Below, one piece after another: positions 1 to 6,762 of a stretch of 8,313 nt of DNA. This stretch comes from an uncultured Sphingorhabdus sp. Lineage in GTDB: Bacteria; Pseudomonadota; Alphaproteobacteria; Sphingomonadales; Sphingomonadaceae. The number at the start of each line of letters is the position of its first letter. Position 1 is the stretch's first letter. A model generated the notes under the pieces. That model made no database searches, was not told where the DNA came from, and saw nothing but the letters and a program-made list of their open reading frames with translations. The stretch lies in contig CALMYW010000527.1 in assembly GCA_937873665.1 (NCBI GenBank), forward strand, positions 1-8,313. The letters are read 5' to 3'. The position numbers and the translations under genes were made by a program.

Positions 1-50
1 CTTCAACCCCCAGCCGTCCCGCCAGGGTCATACACCAGTTTCGACTTTAG

Positions 51-314
51 CTCCGCGAGCAATCGACCACACAAGCGGCTGCGTCCGCATTCGGCGTCAA
101 GCTGGCCAGCTACCCGAATGATGTATTGAGGCTGAATGCGCAGCGCGAGGCGCAGGCCAAGATCATGGAAATCGATCGCAACATCACGCAATTGAAGCGC
201 GAACGCCAGCGCAACGGGATCGATGACACCGAGTTCATGGAGAAGGTTGAGGCGCAGAACGCCAAGAAACTTCGTGTCGTCAATGATCTTCAGCGCAGGG
301 CCGGAGGGGGTTAA
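51..314 (+). pseudogene. C-terminal fragment of a possible phage-associated large protein
   Basis: An open frame of 87 codons ends at the TAA at 312-314 and has no convincing start; the only ATG near its beginning in another frame is at 119, and the in-frame ATG inside (165-167) would leave only the tail. The translation contains FGVKLASYPNDVLRLNAQRE at its start, followed by a highly charged, probably coiled-coil tail rich in Arg, Lys, Glu and Gln. From memory this resembles the C-terminal tail of very large phage or mobile-element polyproteins (LPD38-like), but that is recollection, not a search. An in-frame TAG at 48-50 closes the frame upstream, while frame 1 over 1-60 reads PPGSYTSFDFSS, so a one-base frameshift near position 50 may separate two parts of one gene. 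The fragment runs off the left edge of the window or is broken there. It could instead be a short intact hypothetical gene starting at a non-ATG codon. Confidence 0.4.
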
Positions 315-317
315 TTG

Positions 318-467
318 TGGGTAGCCATTCCTGACGACCGCGCGCTGCCCGCCCAACATCTTCACGTTCCCGTATTCCTCCAGCAATTCCTTCACCTCGA
401 CCTCGATCGCTTTCTGGATCAATCCTCGCGCCCCGCGCCGAATCAGATCTTCCAGCGACAGTCCCAT
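318..467 (-). pseudogene. IS256-family transposase, N-terminal remnant
   Basis: Read on the minus strand from the ATG at 465-467, the first 49 residues match the N-terminal region of IS256-family (Transposase_mut) transposases: MGLSLEDLIRRGAR, then a helical AIEVEVKELLEEY stretch, then QRAVVRNGY. In intact members this point continues with a segment such as LPER and several hundred residues carrying the DDE catalytic core. Here the family resemblance stops after NGY near 320, and the minus-strand frame runs on only as antisense of the neighbouring gene tail, so at least 85 percent of the transposase, including all catalytic residues, is missing. Upstream in the same frame 468-500 reads MRQESPTD, then TGA (474-476), then Pro-Glu, suggesting the natural start was the ATG at 498-500 and that a stop codon has also arisen. 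No terminal inverted repeats were recognised. It is non-functional. Confidence 0.75.
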
Positions 468-867
468 TTCCGGTCAGTCAGTGGGGCTTTCTTGCCGCAT
501 GTTCTGGATCCGAGCGGAGTGCAGGAGGAGGCACGAGAAGTTTTTCGGAAGAACCCGGCAAGACTTTCGGTCATGATCGTGAAATAGCTCACACGCATTC
601 CGGTTTCTCCTCGCTAGGATGGACTCCGTTGTGGAACCGATTGCGTGCAGGGCTTACAGTTTCACCTCCGCTGATCCAACCTGCAAATTGTGCCAGATCT
701 GACGGGTAGACCCTCTATACTTGACGAGAACCAATGACATGACGAACGAAGATGCTGGCCACTCTCGATCCCGCCGCTGGTTCTGCGATTCACCTCTGCA
801 GCCTGCGTTAGCCTTGCGTTGTGTGCGCTAGCAACGGTCCCTCACTCTTCCCCAAGGCTCAGAATTC
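468..867. other. 400-bp stretch without a supported gene
   Basis: This gap separates the transposase remnant from the amidotransferase gene. Its first 120 bases are probably the flank of the IS256 remnant, and the remainder should contain the promoter and leader of the downstream operon. A reading frame covering 315-587 on the + strand is only the complement of the transposase remnant. A TATACT hexamer at 716-721 resembles a -10 box but has no good -35 at 16-18 bp. TTGACG at 721-726 resembles a -35 but has no matching -10. No tRNA, terminator hairpin or array of repeats was seen. Confidence 0.5.
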
Positions 868-2847
868 ATGTGCGGCATTGCAGGACAGTGGAACCCGTCA
901 GGCGTCCAGGTTGATGTTGATCGACTCGAGATCATGACGAGAGCACTCGTCCACAGGGGGCCTGATGACGAAGGGTTCTTGCTGCAACCAGGTGTCGGCT
1001 TGGGCCATCGTCGGCTATCGATAATTGATCTCGCGACTGGCCATCAGCCCCTTTGCAATGAAGATGAGAAGGTCTGGGTCGTTTTCAACGGGGAAATCTT
1101 CAATTACGTCGAACTGCGCAAGGATCTCGAGAAGCGGAGCCACCGCTTTCGAACACATAGTGATACCGAGACCCTCGTCCATCTCTACGAGGAATACGGT
1201 CTCGATTTCGTTCAGCATCTGAATGGCCAGTTTGCCATCGCGCTGTGGGATGCGACGCTCCGCCGGCTGGTTCTGGTGCGGGATCGGGTTGGAATCCGCC
1301 CGCTTTTCTATGCTCGGCTACGTGACGGGAGCGTGATCTTCGCGTCGGAGATCAAAGCCCTCTTTGCCCACGGCCACCTTGACCCGGAGCTTGATGCTCA
1401 GGCCATTGGTCAGATTGCCGACCTATGGGTGCCTATACCTCCGCGTACACCATTCGTCGGCGTCGAAGAACTGGAACCTGGCCATATTCTCGTACTTGAA
1501 CCAGGTCGCGTAACGAAGCGCCAATATTGGCGGCATCAGTTCCCTCGAGTGAATGAATACGAAGACAGGCCGTTATCGTATTGGCAGGACGGTCTTCGCG
1601 GCCTGCTCGAGGATTCGGTACGGCTGCAGTTGCGCTCCGATGTCCCTGTGGCGACGTATCTTTCGGGAGGTCTGGATTCGTCCATCCTCACCGCCTTGGT
1701 CAAGCGGCACCACATCAACGACTTGACGACCTTCTCCGTTGCGTTTGCGGACGGGCGATTTGACGAGCGCGCCTTCCAGCAGACAATGGTCGAGCACCTT
1801 GGCACGGACCATCGACAGGTTGAAGTCAACGACGCGTCGATCGGACACGACTTTTCGGATGTCATCTGGTTCGCCGAGCGCCCAATCATGCGCACCGCTC
1901 CAGCCCCCTTGCTCGCGCTGTCAGGTCTAGTCCGGGACAGCGGAATAAAGGTGGTTCTCACCGGAGAGGGAGCTGATGAAGTGTTCGGCGGCTACAACAT
2001 CTTCAAGGAAGACAAGGCAAGGCGTTTCTGGGCTCGCCAGCCAAATTCGACCTGGCGCCCGGCGCTGCTCTCTCGTCTCTACGGATACATCCAACGCGAC
2101 TCCCGAGGCCAAGCGTTCTGGCAGCAATTCTTTGGGAAAGACCTTACAGCAACATCGGATCCTTACTACTCTCACCGGAGGCGTTGGGAGAACGCGTCTT
2201 ATGTACGTCGCCATTTCAACTCCGACTTTCAAGCCGCGATGCGCGATAGTCAAACGGCGATTTCAGAGTTGGACAGATACCTGGATCCAGATCGTGCGAA
2301 ATGGCATCCGCTCGCACAGGCGCAGTATCTGGAGATGGCGCTCTTCATGTCCTGTTACTTGCTGAACTCGCAGGGTGACAGGATGATGATGGGAAATTCC
2401 ATCGAGGGACGCGTTCCGTTTCTGGACCACCGATTGATTGAATTCGCAGCCCGCATTCCCCCCAAGTTCAAGCTCAGGGGGCTGGACGAGAAGTGGATTC
2501 TGAAACGCACGTTCGCCGACCTCCTGCCAGGTTCAATCTCCCGGCGCCCCAAACATCCCTATCGGGCACCGATCGCAGCGTGCTTCAGCGGCTCGAACAG
2601 TACCCTGACATCAGAACTGCTACAGCCCGATAGTTTGCGCCGAACGGGAATTGTCAACCATTCTGCGCTGGCGAAATTGTTCGTCAAAGCAGGGAGGGTC
2701 GGACTCAGTGAGCGAGAGGAAATGGCTATCGCAACTACCGCCTCGCTGCAACTCCTGCACCACCACTTCATTGATCGTGACTGGAAGGCCTTTGCCGACT
2801 CCTGTAGGCGGCCAGCAGTCGAATCACGATCGTTCCTGCCAACTTAA
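868..2847 (+). CDS. asnB: Asparagine synthase-type glutamine amidotransferase (AsnB family)
   Basis: This is a cytoplasmic two-domain enzyme that hydrolyses glutamine and uses the ammonia to amidate an ATP-activated carboxylate; the classical substrate is aspartate. The start is fixed by MCGIAG, because Cys2 must become the N-terminal nucleophile of a class II glutaminase; AAGG at 854-857 is a plausible ribosome site. The glutaminase domain (about 1-200) shows HRGPD, HRRLSIIDL (48-56), NGEIFNY (74-80) and SDTE (98-101). The synthetase domain carries the PP-loop SGGLDSS (266-272), GEGADEVFGGY (366-376), SIEGRVPFLD (511-520) and RRPKHPYRAPI (559-569). All key motifs are intact. At 659 residues it is longer than E. 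coli AsnB and matches the roughly 620-650-residue relatives common in polysaccharide and secondary-metabolite loci, where members amidate substrates other than aspartate. It leads the operon, with the carrier-protein gene 25 bp downstream. The family is certain; the true substrate is not. Confidence 0.93.
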   Translation: MCGIAGQWNPSGVQVDVDRLEIMTRALVHRGPDDEGFLLQPGVGLGHRRLSIIDLATGHQPLCNEDEKVWVVFNGEIFNYVELRKDLEKRSHRFRTHSDTETLVHLYEEYGLDFVQHLNGQFAIALWDATLRRLVLVRDRVGIRPLFYARLRDGSVIFASEIKALFAHGHLDPELDAQAIGQIADLWVPIPPRTPFVGVEELEPGHILVLEPGRVTKRQYWRHQFPRVNEYEDRPLSYWQDGLRGLLEDSVRLQLRSDVPVATYLSGGLDSSILTALVKRHHINDLTTFSVAFADGRFDERAFQQTMVEHLGTDHRQVEVNDASIGHDFSDVIWFAERPIMRTAPAPLLALSGLVRDSGIKVVLTGEGADEVFGGYNIFKEDKARRFWARQPNSTWRPALLSRLYGYIQRDSRGQAFWQQFFGKDLTATSDPYYSHRRRWENASYVRRHFNSDFQAAMRDSQTAISELDRYLDPDRAKWHPLAQAQYLEMALFMSCYLLNSQGDRMMMGNSIEGRVPFLDHRLIEFAARIPPKFKLRGLDEKWILKRTFADLLPGSISRRPKHPYRAPIAACFSGSNSTLTSELLQPDSLRRTGIVNHSALAKLFVKAGRVGLSEREEMAIATTASLQLLHHHFIDRDWKAFADSCRRPAVESRSFLPT

Positions 2848-2872
2848 ACCTCAACCAAGAACCAATACCACC

Positions 2873-3136
2873 ATGGACCAAGACGCTAGCATTCGCACAA
2901 TTCTGCGCAAGTTTGTACTTGAGGAACTCCTTTTGGGCGACTCCTCTTCAATGGTTGCCGACGATGCGTCGTTCATCGAGTCCAGCATTATCGATTCAAC
3001 TGGCGTACTCGAAGTCGTAAGCTTTCTCGAAGAGACTTTCGGCATTCGCGTAGAGGATCGTGAGATGTTGCCGGAAAACCTTGATTCGATCGACAATCTC
3101 GCAGGTTTCGTAACTCGCAAGCAACATGTTAGTTAA
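2873..3136 (+). CDS. Stand-alone acyl/peptidyl carrier protein
   Basis: The gene encodes 87 residues of acidic, helical protein typical of carrier proteins (usually 75-90 residues). The segment FIESSIIDSTGVLEVVSFLE (34-53) contains the attachment motif; Ser42 in IIDSTG is the predicted site for the 4'-phosphopantetheine arm, with the D-S pair and the following hydrophobic helix 2 in register. FGIRVEDREM (56-65) and a final helix around LDSIDNLAGFV (70-80) complete the four-helix fold. The ATG at 2873 is chosen because it begins the homologous region; a frame open from 2651 overlaps the upstream gene and its extra 74 codons are antisense-like noise. No strong Shine-Dalgarno is visible. The last 11 bases overlap the start of the acyl ligase gene, the natural partner that would load it. 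It acts in the cytoplasm and needs a phosphopantetheinyl transferase from elsewhere in the genome. A fatty-acid AcpP role is unlikely because fab genes are absent and the sequence diverges from the DSLDTVE consensus. Confidence 0.85.
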   Translation: MDQDASIRTILRKFVLEELLLGDSSSMVADDASFIESSIIDSTGVLEVVSFLEETFGIRVEDREMLPENLDSIDNLAGFVTRKQHVS

Positions 3137-4694
3137 TCAGTTTCTTCAGGCTTCGGCGGAGCGCTTCCGTGACAAGACGGCGGTTGTCTGCGGGCAGCGT
3201 CGCACAAGCTATGGCGAGGTTGAGACCGTATCCAACGCGTTGGCCCATGCATTGCGAGACGCTTGCGGATTACGCCGACAACAACGTGTTGCGGTCTACC
3301 TGGAGAACTCGGTCGAAGCGGTTGAGACCATCTTCGCAGTTCTCAAGGCCGGCGGGGTCTTCGTGGTAGTCAATCCGCAGGTCAAGAGTGACAAACTCGC
3401 ATTCATTCTGAGCGACAGCAATGTCAGGGTGCTCGTCACGGATTGCCATGCGCTTGCCGCCATCGTCGATGACTTGGTTGGCTGCGCCGATCTTTCCGAC
3501 ATCATTCTCATCGACTCTAGCGAAACAGTGTTGCGTGAGCCGATCGCAGATGCCGTTAGGCTGGCAGACAAGAGGCTGCATCGACTTGACGATCTAGTGG
3601 CAACTCATTCCGGGATTAGGCCACACAACCCGACAATCAGCATCGACTTGGCGAGCTTGATCTACACCTCTGGTTCAACGGGGATGCCAAAAGGAGTCAT
3701 GCTCACGCATGCAAACATGATCGCGGCCGCCACGTCGATTACGACATATCTCGAGAACACCGAGGATGATGTCATTCTGAGTCCGCTTCCGCTCGCATTT
3801 GACTATGGTCTGTATCAGGTCCTCATGGCATTCAAGTTCGGCGGGACTGTCGTTCTGGAAAGACAGTTTCTCTATCCCTACCGCTATATCGAATTGGTGG
3901 CACGTGAGCGCGTGACGGGGCTGCCTATCGTGCCAACCATCAGTGCGATCCTGCTCAATCTGAAAGACCTGGAACAACACGATTTTTCTTCCGTGAGATA
4001 CGTCACCAACACGGCGCAGGCATTGCCTGAGCACCACATTCGTCGGCTCCGAACGGTCATGCCTCGCGCCCGCCTGTACTCGATGTACGGACTCACCGAG
4101 TGCAAGCGGGTGGCCTATCTGCCGCCTGAGTTGATTGATGCCAAACCGACTTCTGTTGGTGTTGCAATGCCGGACACCGAGGTGTGGCTTGAAGACGAAC
4201 AGGGACGTGAGGTGGCTGTACCGGGAGAACCCGGTGAACTGATGGTGCGAGGGGCCCACGTAATGCTGGGTTACTGGAATCGTCCCGAGGAGACGACCAA
4301 GCGACTTCGTCCGGGGCGCTACCCATACGAGCGCATCTTGATGACAGGCGATATCTTCAAACAGGATGCGGACGGCCATCTGTACTTCATCTCCCGCAAG
4401 GACGACCTCATCAAGACCGGTGGTGAGCGTGTGGGTCCTCGTGAAGTTGAGAACGTTATATACGAGCTTGAAGCGGTCCAGGAATCGGCAGTGATTGGTG
4501 TGCCGGATCCGATCCTTGGCAATGCAATCAAGGCGTTCATCGTACTGCGCGAAGGGATGAGCCTTTCTGAGGTCGAGGTGGTCAGGTATTGCCAGAAGCG
4601 GATGGAGAATTTCATGGTACCAAAGCACGTTGTCTTCCTTCCCTCGCTTCCCAAGACCACCACAGGAAAGATCAGCAAGAGGGGACTAGCATGA
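3126..4694 (+). CDS. AMP-forming acyl-CoA/acyl-ACP ligase (ANL superfamily)
   Basis: The enzyme activates a carboxylic acid with ATP to an acyl-adenylate and passes it to a thiol, here probably the pantetheine of the adjacent carrier protein. At 522 residues it is a complete single-module ligase. Visible motifs are the phosphate loop LIYTSGSTGMPKG (178-190), the YGLTE motif (321-325), TGD (407-409), SRKDDLIKTGGERVGPREVE in the hinge and C-terminal domain (423-442), and PKTTTGKI (509-516) with the catalytic lysine at 515. The family resembles the adenylating ligases that accompany exosortase A/EPS loci and other surface-glycan clusters, although no exosortase is present. The start at 3126 begins MLVNQF and gives the expected N-terminus; it lies inside the end of the carrier gene, so translation is probably coupled. 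The 3' end overlaps the next gene by ATGA. An amino-acid adenylation domain is the alternative reading; substrate-pocket residues cannot be decoded by eye. Confidence 0.9.
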   Translation: MLVNQFLQASAERFRDKTAVVCGQRRTSYGEVETVSNALAHALRDACGLRRQQRVAVYLENSVEAVETIFAVLKAGGVFVVVNPQVKSDKLAFILSDSNVRVLVTDCHALAAIVDDLVGCADLSDIILIDSSETVLREPIADAVRLADKRLHRLDDLVATHSGIRPHNPTISIDLASLIYTSGSTGMPKGVMLTHANMIAAATSITTYLENTEDDVILSPLPLAFDYGLYQVLMAFKFGGTVVLERQFLYPYRYIELVARERVTGLPIVPTISAILLNLKDLEQHDFSSVRYVTNTAQALPEHHIRRLRTVMPRARLYSMYGLTECKRVAYLPPELIDAKPTSVGVAMPDTEVWLEDEQGREVAVPGEPGELMVRGAHVMLGYWNRPEETTKRLRPGRYPYERILMTGDIFKQDADGHLYFISRKDDLIKTGGERVGPREVENVIYELEAVQESAVIGVPDPILGNAIKAFIVLREGMSLSEVEVVRYCQKRMENFMVPKHVVFLPSLPKTTTGKISKRGLA

Positions 4695-5671
4695 GTTCGA
4701 GATTTGGCCCGGAGTCGCTGAAGCTGGACTGTGACACCGAGGTGACGCGCATAGCAGGTGCCATACGACAGCAATTGCGGCAAATCCGCCGCAAGGGAGT
4801 TGTGCTCGGGCTCTCGGGAGGTGTCGATAGCGCGGTAACCGCGGCGCTGGCGGTTCGATCGCTCGGCGCGGAGCGCGTATTCGCTCTGTTCATGCCGGAA
4901 GCAGATTCCGACCCACTATCCCTTCGACTTGGCCAGATGGTCGCTGCCCAGCTTGGTATCCGCAGCACACTCGAAGACATTGCGCCGGCACTCGATGGTC
5001 TGGGTTGTTATGAACGACGCAATGAGGCTGTCGCATCGGTTATCCCTGAGTTTCGCCCCGACTGGAAGTTCAAGCTCGTCTTGCCTGCGCACCAACACTC
5101 CGGTTTCAACTTCTTCACTGTCGTTGCGCAAAGTCCGGAAGGGGTAGAGCGGCGAGCCAGGCTGCCCTTGGATGCCTATCTTGCGATACTGGCGGCCACA
5201 AACTTCAAGCAGCGCGTTCGCAAGATGGTTGAGTACCATTGGGCGGATCGTCTTAATTTCGCAGTTGCAGGAACGCCGAACCGCCTTGAATACGATCAAG
5301 GATTCTTCGTGAAGCAAGGAGACGGCGCGGCAGATCTGAAGCCAATTGCGCACTTGTACAAGACACAGGTGTACCAGCTCGCAGAGTACTTGGGGGTGCC
5401 CGAAGAAATCCGCGAACGAGCGCCGACAACAGATACGTACTCATTACCGCAAGGGCAGGACGAGTTCTACTTCTCGCTGCCGTACCACTTGCTGGACCTT
5501 TGCCTTTTTGCCCGAAATCACGGCATTGCGGCATCCGATGTGGCCGAGGCAACCGGACTCACGATTCAGCAGGTGGAGGAAACGTTTAGAGAAATTGATG
5601 TGAAGCGTTCGACGACGCGCTACCAGCATCTCTCGCCCTTTCTTGTCGAAGAAGTTCCAGACGTCGGATAG
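4691..5671 (+). CDS. Divergent NAD-synthetase-like amidotransferase (NadE family)
   Basis: This 326-residue protein belongs to the ATP-pyrophosphatase group that adenylates a carboxylate and amidates it with ammonia; in true NadE the substrate is deamido-NAD. The start at 4691 overlaps the ligase stop as ATGA, with AGAGGGG at 4678-4684 as ribosome site; the open frame upstream belongs to the ligase region. Motifs include the P-loop LSGGVDSAV (41-49), NFKQRVRKM (171-179), GTPNRLEYDQGFFVKQGDG (194-212) and a NadE-like ADLKPIAHLYKTQVYQLAEYLGVP (214-237). It differs from housekeeping NadE (about 245-280 residues): roughly 60 extra residues lie between the P-loop half and NFKQR (about 108-170), GT(G/D)N/H is GTPN, and the region after the KT motif reads TTDTYSLPQGQDEFYFSLPY (246-265). 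It has no glutaminase domain, so it needs free ammonia or ammonia from a partner. Related NadE-like proteins occur in O-antigen and other glycan loci. Its place in this operon argues against a housekeeping role in NAD synthesis. Confidence 0.82.
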   Translation: MSSRFGPESLKLDCDTEVTRIAGAIRQQLRQIRRKGVVLGLSGGVDSAVTAALAVRSLGAERVFALFMPEADSDPLSLRLGQMVAAQLGIRSTLEDIAPALDGLGCYERRNEAVASVIPEFRPDWKFKLVLPAHQHSGFNFFTVVAQSPEGVERRARLPLDAYLAILAATNFKQRVRKMVEYHWADRLNFAVAGTPNRLEYDQGFFVKQGDGAADLKPIAHLYKTQVYQLAEYLGVPEEIRERAPTTDTYSLPQGQDEFYFSLPYHLLDLCLFARNHGIAASDVAEATGLTIQQVEETFREIDVKRSTTRYQHLSPFLVEEVPDVG

Positions 5672-5672
5672 A

Positions 5673-5680
5673 GGGGAGGG
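5673..5680 (+). promoter_or_regulatory. Shine-Dalgarno of the methyltransferase gene
   Basis: The purine run GGGGAGGG sits 9 bases before the ATG at 5690 and begins immediately after the TAG stop of the preceding gene. It supports this start and indicates independent re-initiation here, unlike the ATGA-coupled junctions on either side. Confidence 0.6.
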
Positions 5681-5689
5681 AAGAGCGCA

Positions 5690-6490
5690 ATGTCCTACGA
5701 TCCACAAGGCTATTGGCAAGAACGGTACCGAGACGCGAGTCTACGAAGCTCGGGGCACCGTGACCTGCCCGAGGCGTACAACCTGTGGCTCTACAAGCGC
5801 AAAAGGCAGGTTCTGCAACATGCCATCCGCGATTTGGGGCGTTCAATATCTGGTGCTCGCGTCCTCGAAGTGGGCGTGGGATTGGGTGCGTATGTCGAAT
5901 TCTTTCGCGCAGCGGGAGCAGCACGGTTTGTTGGGACTGACATCGTTCCGCACGCTGTGTCGCTGTTGCGGCAGCGTTATTCGGGCGTCGAGTTTATCGA
6001 GCGCGACGTGACGGAGCCTGGGCTTAGAGATGCCGTCGGCGAGTTCGACCTTGTCGCGGCCCTTGATGTCTTCTACCACGTCGTTGATGATCGTAAGCTC
6101 GTGTCCGCGTTGGGCTTTATTGCCGAAGCGCTGGCCCCCAATGGCCTCCTCGCAATCCACGATGTATTCTTGCACAGACCTAGTGAAGACCACGGCTATA
6201 TCCGATGGCGCTCGCTTGAGGACTGGGAGCGCCTGCTGGCTTCCGCCAACCTCGTTGTCGCCGATCGGCGACCAATCTATTTTACGATGGTACAGGCGAA
6301 CGAGACAAGTTCGCGCTTCGAGGCCGCACTTCTCGAAGCTCTCTGGAGACTTGCGGAGCCTTTTCGACGTCGCCTGCCGGGTGTCGCAGGGGCCGCTGCC
6401 TTTGTCCTCGACAACATTGCTGGGTTTGTCCGGCGTGAAGGGCCCTCCATGGAACTGATGCTTGTTCGCAAGAGAGTTGGCGCAACATGA
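5690..6490 (+). CDS. Class I SAM-dependent methyltransferase
   Basis: A 266-residue cytoplasmic methyltransferase of the Rossmann-fold class. Motif I is VLEVGVGLGAYVEFF (58-72), the acidic end of strand 2 is FVGTDIVPHAV (80-90) where Asp84 should bind the ribose of SAM, motif IV is FDLVAALDVFYHV (119-131), and the post-motif APNGLLAIHDVF (149-160) is typical of Methyltransf_11/25 relatives. The N-terminus (YWQERYRD, 8-15) is the usual SAM-binding lid segment. The C-terminal 80 residues do not reveal an acceptor class and include a hydrophobic stretch LPGVAGAAAFVLDNIAGFV (about 225-243) that may pack against membrane or substrate. Position in the operon suggests O- or N-methylation of the sugar or acyl moiety made by the upstream enzymes, which is inference. 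Its stop codon overlaps the ATG of a 55-codon frame (ATGA). Confidence 0.88.
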   Translation: MSYDPQGYWQERYRDASLRSSGHRDLPEAYNLWLYKRKRQVLQHAIRDLGRSISGARVLEVGVGLGAYVEFFRAAGAARFVGTDIVPHAVSLLRQRYSGVEFIERDVTEPGLRDAVGEFDLVAALDVFYHVVDDRKLVSALGFIAEALAPNGLLAIHDVFLHRPSEDHGYIRWRSLEDWERLLASANLVVADRRPIYFTMVQANETSSRFEAALLEALWRLAEPFRRRLPGVAGAAAFVLDNIAGFVRREGPSMELMLVRKRVGAT

Positions 6491-6654
6491 AGTCAAAGGT
6501 CGCCGGATGGCGGATTTTGATGAGCGGGCGGGAGGCGAATGAGTTTGACCGCCACATTGCCGAAAGCCGCGCTCGGGTGGTCATCGTCAACCCATTCGCC
6601 TACCTCGGCATGCCGAAATCCGTCCGGGCTGGACAAATTGCGCCCGCTGTCTGA
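6487..6654 (+). CDS. Short ORF, 55 aa, unknown (small protein or gene remnant)
   Basis: This frame starts at an ATG overlapping the methyltransferase stop as ATGA, the same coupling geometry used by the ligase/NadE-like junction, and ends with TGA at 6652-6654. The product begins MKSKVAGWRILMSGREANEF, is basic and contains a hydrophobic-plus-aromatic stretch VVIVNPFAYLGMP (32-44). No family is recognised and there is no signal peptide or membrane span. An overlapping frame from the ATG at 6539 reads, after the region of 6625, LDKLRPLSESGWE, which looks more protein-like than the tail PAV of the main frame. A single frameshift near 6625-6635 could therefore join both into the N-terminal remnant of a deleted gene, for example a glycosyltransferase. 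That is speculation; the ORF may equally be a real small protein or chance. Confidence 0.35.
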   Translation: MKSKVAGWRILMSGREANEFDRHIAESRARVVIVNPFAYLGMPKSVRAGQIAPAV

Positions 6655-6670
6655 ATCAGGATGGGAAAGG

Positions 6671-6708
6671 GGATGATTGATGCCGAGAATCGCGAACCTG
6701 GATGATTG
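6671..6708 (+). repeat. Pair of 9-bp direct repeats GGATGATTG
   Basis: GGATGATTG occurs at 6671-6679 and again at 6700-6708, with starts 29 bp apart, just before an AT-rich tract and upstream of the acetyltransferase gene. It could be a tandem operator half-site, a small duplication, or chance. Nothing else in the window marks its role. Confidence 0.3.
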
Positions 6709-6732
6709 TTGTATAAGTAAATACTAATTAAG
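6705..6732 (+). promoter_or_regulatory. AT-rich tract, candidate internal promoter
   Basis: The 28 bases around TTGTATAAGTAAATACTAAT are clearly AT-richer than anything else in the intergenic regions and lie 40-67 bp before the acetyltransferase ATG, in the largest gap of the gene run. TATAAG (6712-6717) and TACTAA (6722-6727) are possible -10 elements, but no good TTGACA-like -35 sits 16-18 bp upstream of either. A sigma-54 reading (TGG at 6699, TTG at 6709) has wrong spacing and lacks the GC at -12. Treat as a location to test and not as a called promoter. Confidence 0.3.
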
Positions 6733-6757
6733 TGGTAACGCCGTTTGTAAGCGTAAT

Positions 6758-6762
6758 GGAGG
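6758..6762 (+). promoter_or_regulatory. Shine-Dalgarno of the acetyltransferase gene
   Basis: GGAGG lies 9 bases before the ATG at 6772 and fixes that start. It is the strongest ribosome site of the second gene group. Confidence 0.65.

Noticed and set aside
3..467. Minus-strand frame of 154 codons as one intact protein
   Set aside because: Only the first ~49 codons resemble a transposase; the rest is antisense to the charged tail encoded on the + strand at 51-314, so the fused frame is an artefact of the junction.
716..726. Promoter for asnB built from TATACT or TTGACG
   Set aside because: Neither hexamer has a partner at 16-18 bp; calling a promoter here would be guesswork.
2873..3136. Fatty-acid AcpP
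   Set aside because: The attachment motif is IIDSTG and not DSLDTVE, and the neighbours are not fab genes.
3675..4628. 317-codon open frame on the minus strand inside the ligase gene
   Set aside because: It is fully antisense to a ligase with all ANL motifs, and its translation is rich in His, Arg and Cys without any family pattern; long antisense frames are common in GC-rich genes.
4691..5671. Housekeeping NAD synthetase
   Set aside because: Length, the internal insertion, the altered substrate segment and the location among amidotransferase, ligase and methyltransferase genes fit a pathway-specific relative better, though this is not proven.
5843..6496. 217-codon minus-strand frame across the methyltransferase gene
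   Set aside because: It is antisense to a gene with clear SAM-binding motifs and has no recognisable domain of its own.
6699..6713. Sigma-54 (-24/-12) promoter
   Set aside because: The TGG to TTG spacing is one base short and the -12 GC is replaced by GT.
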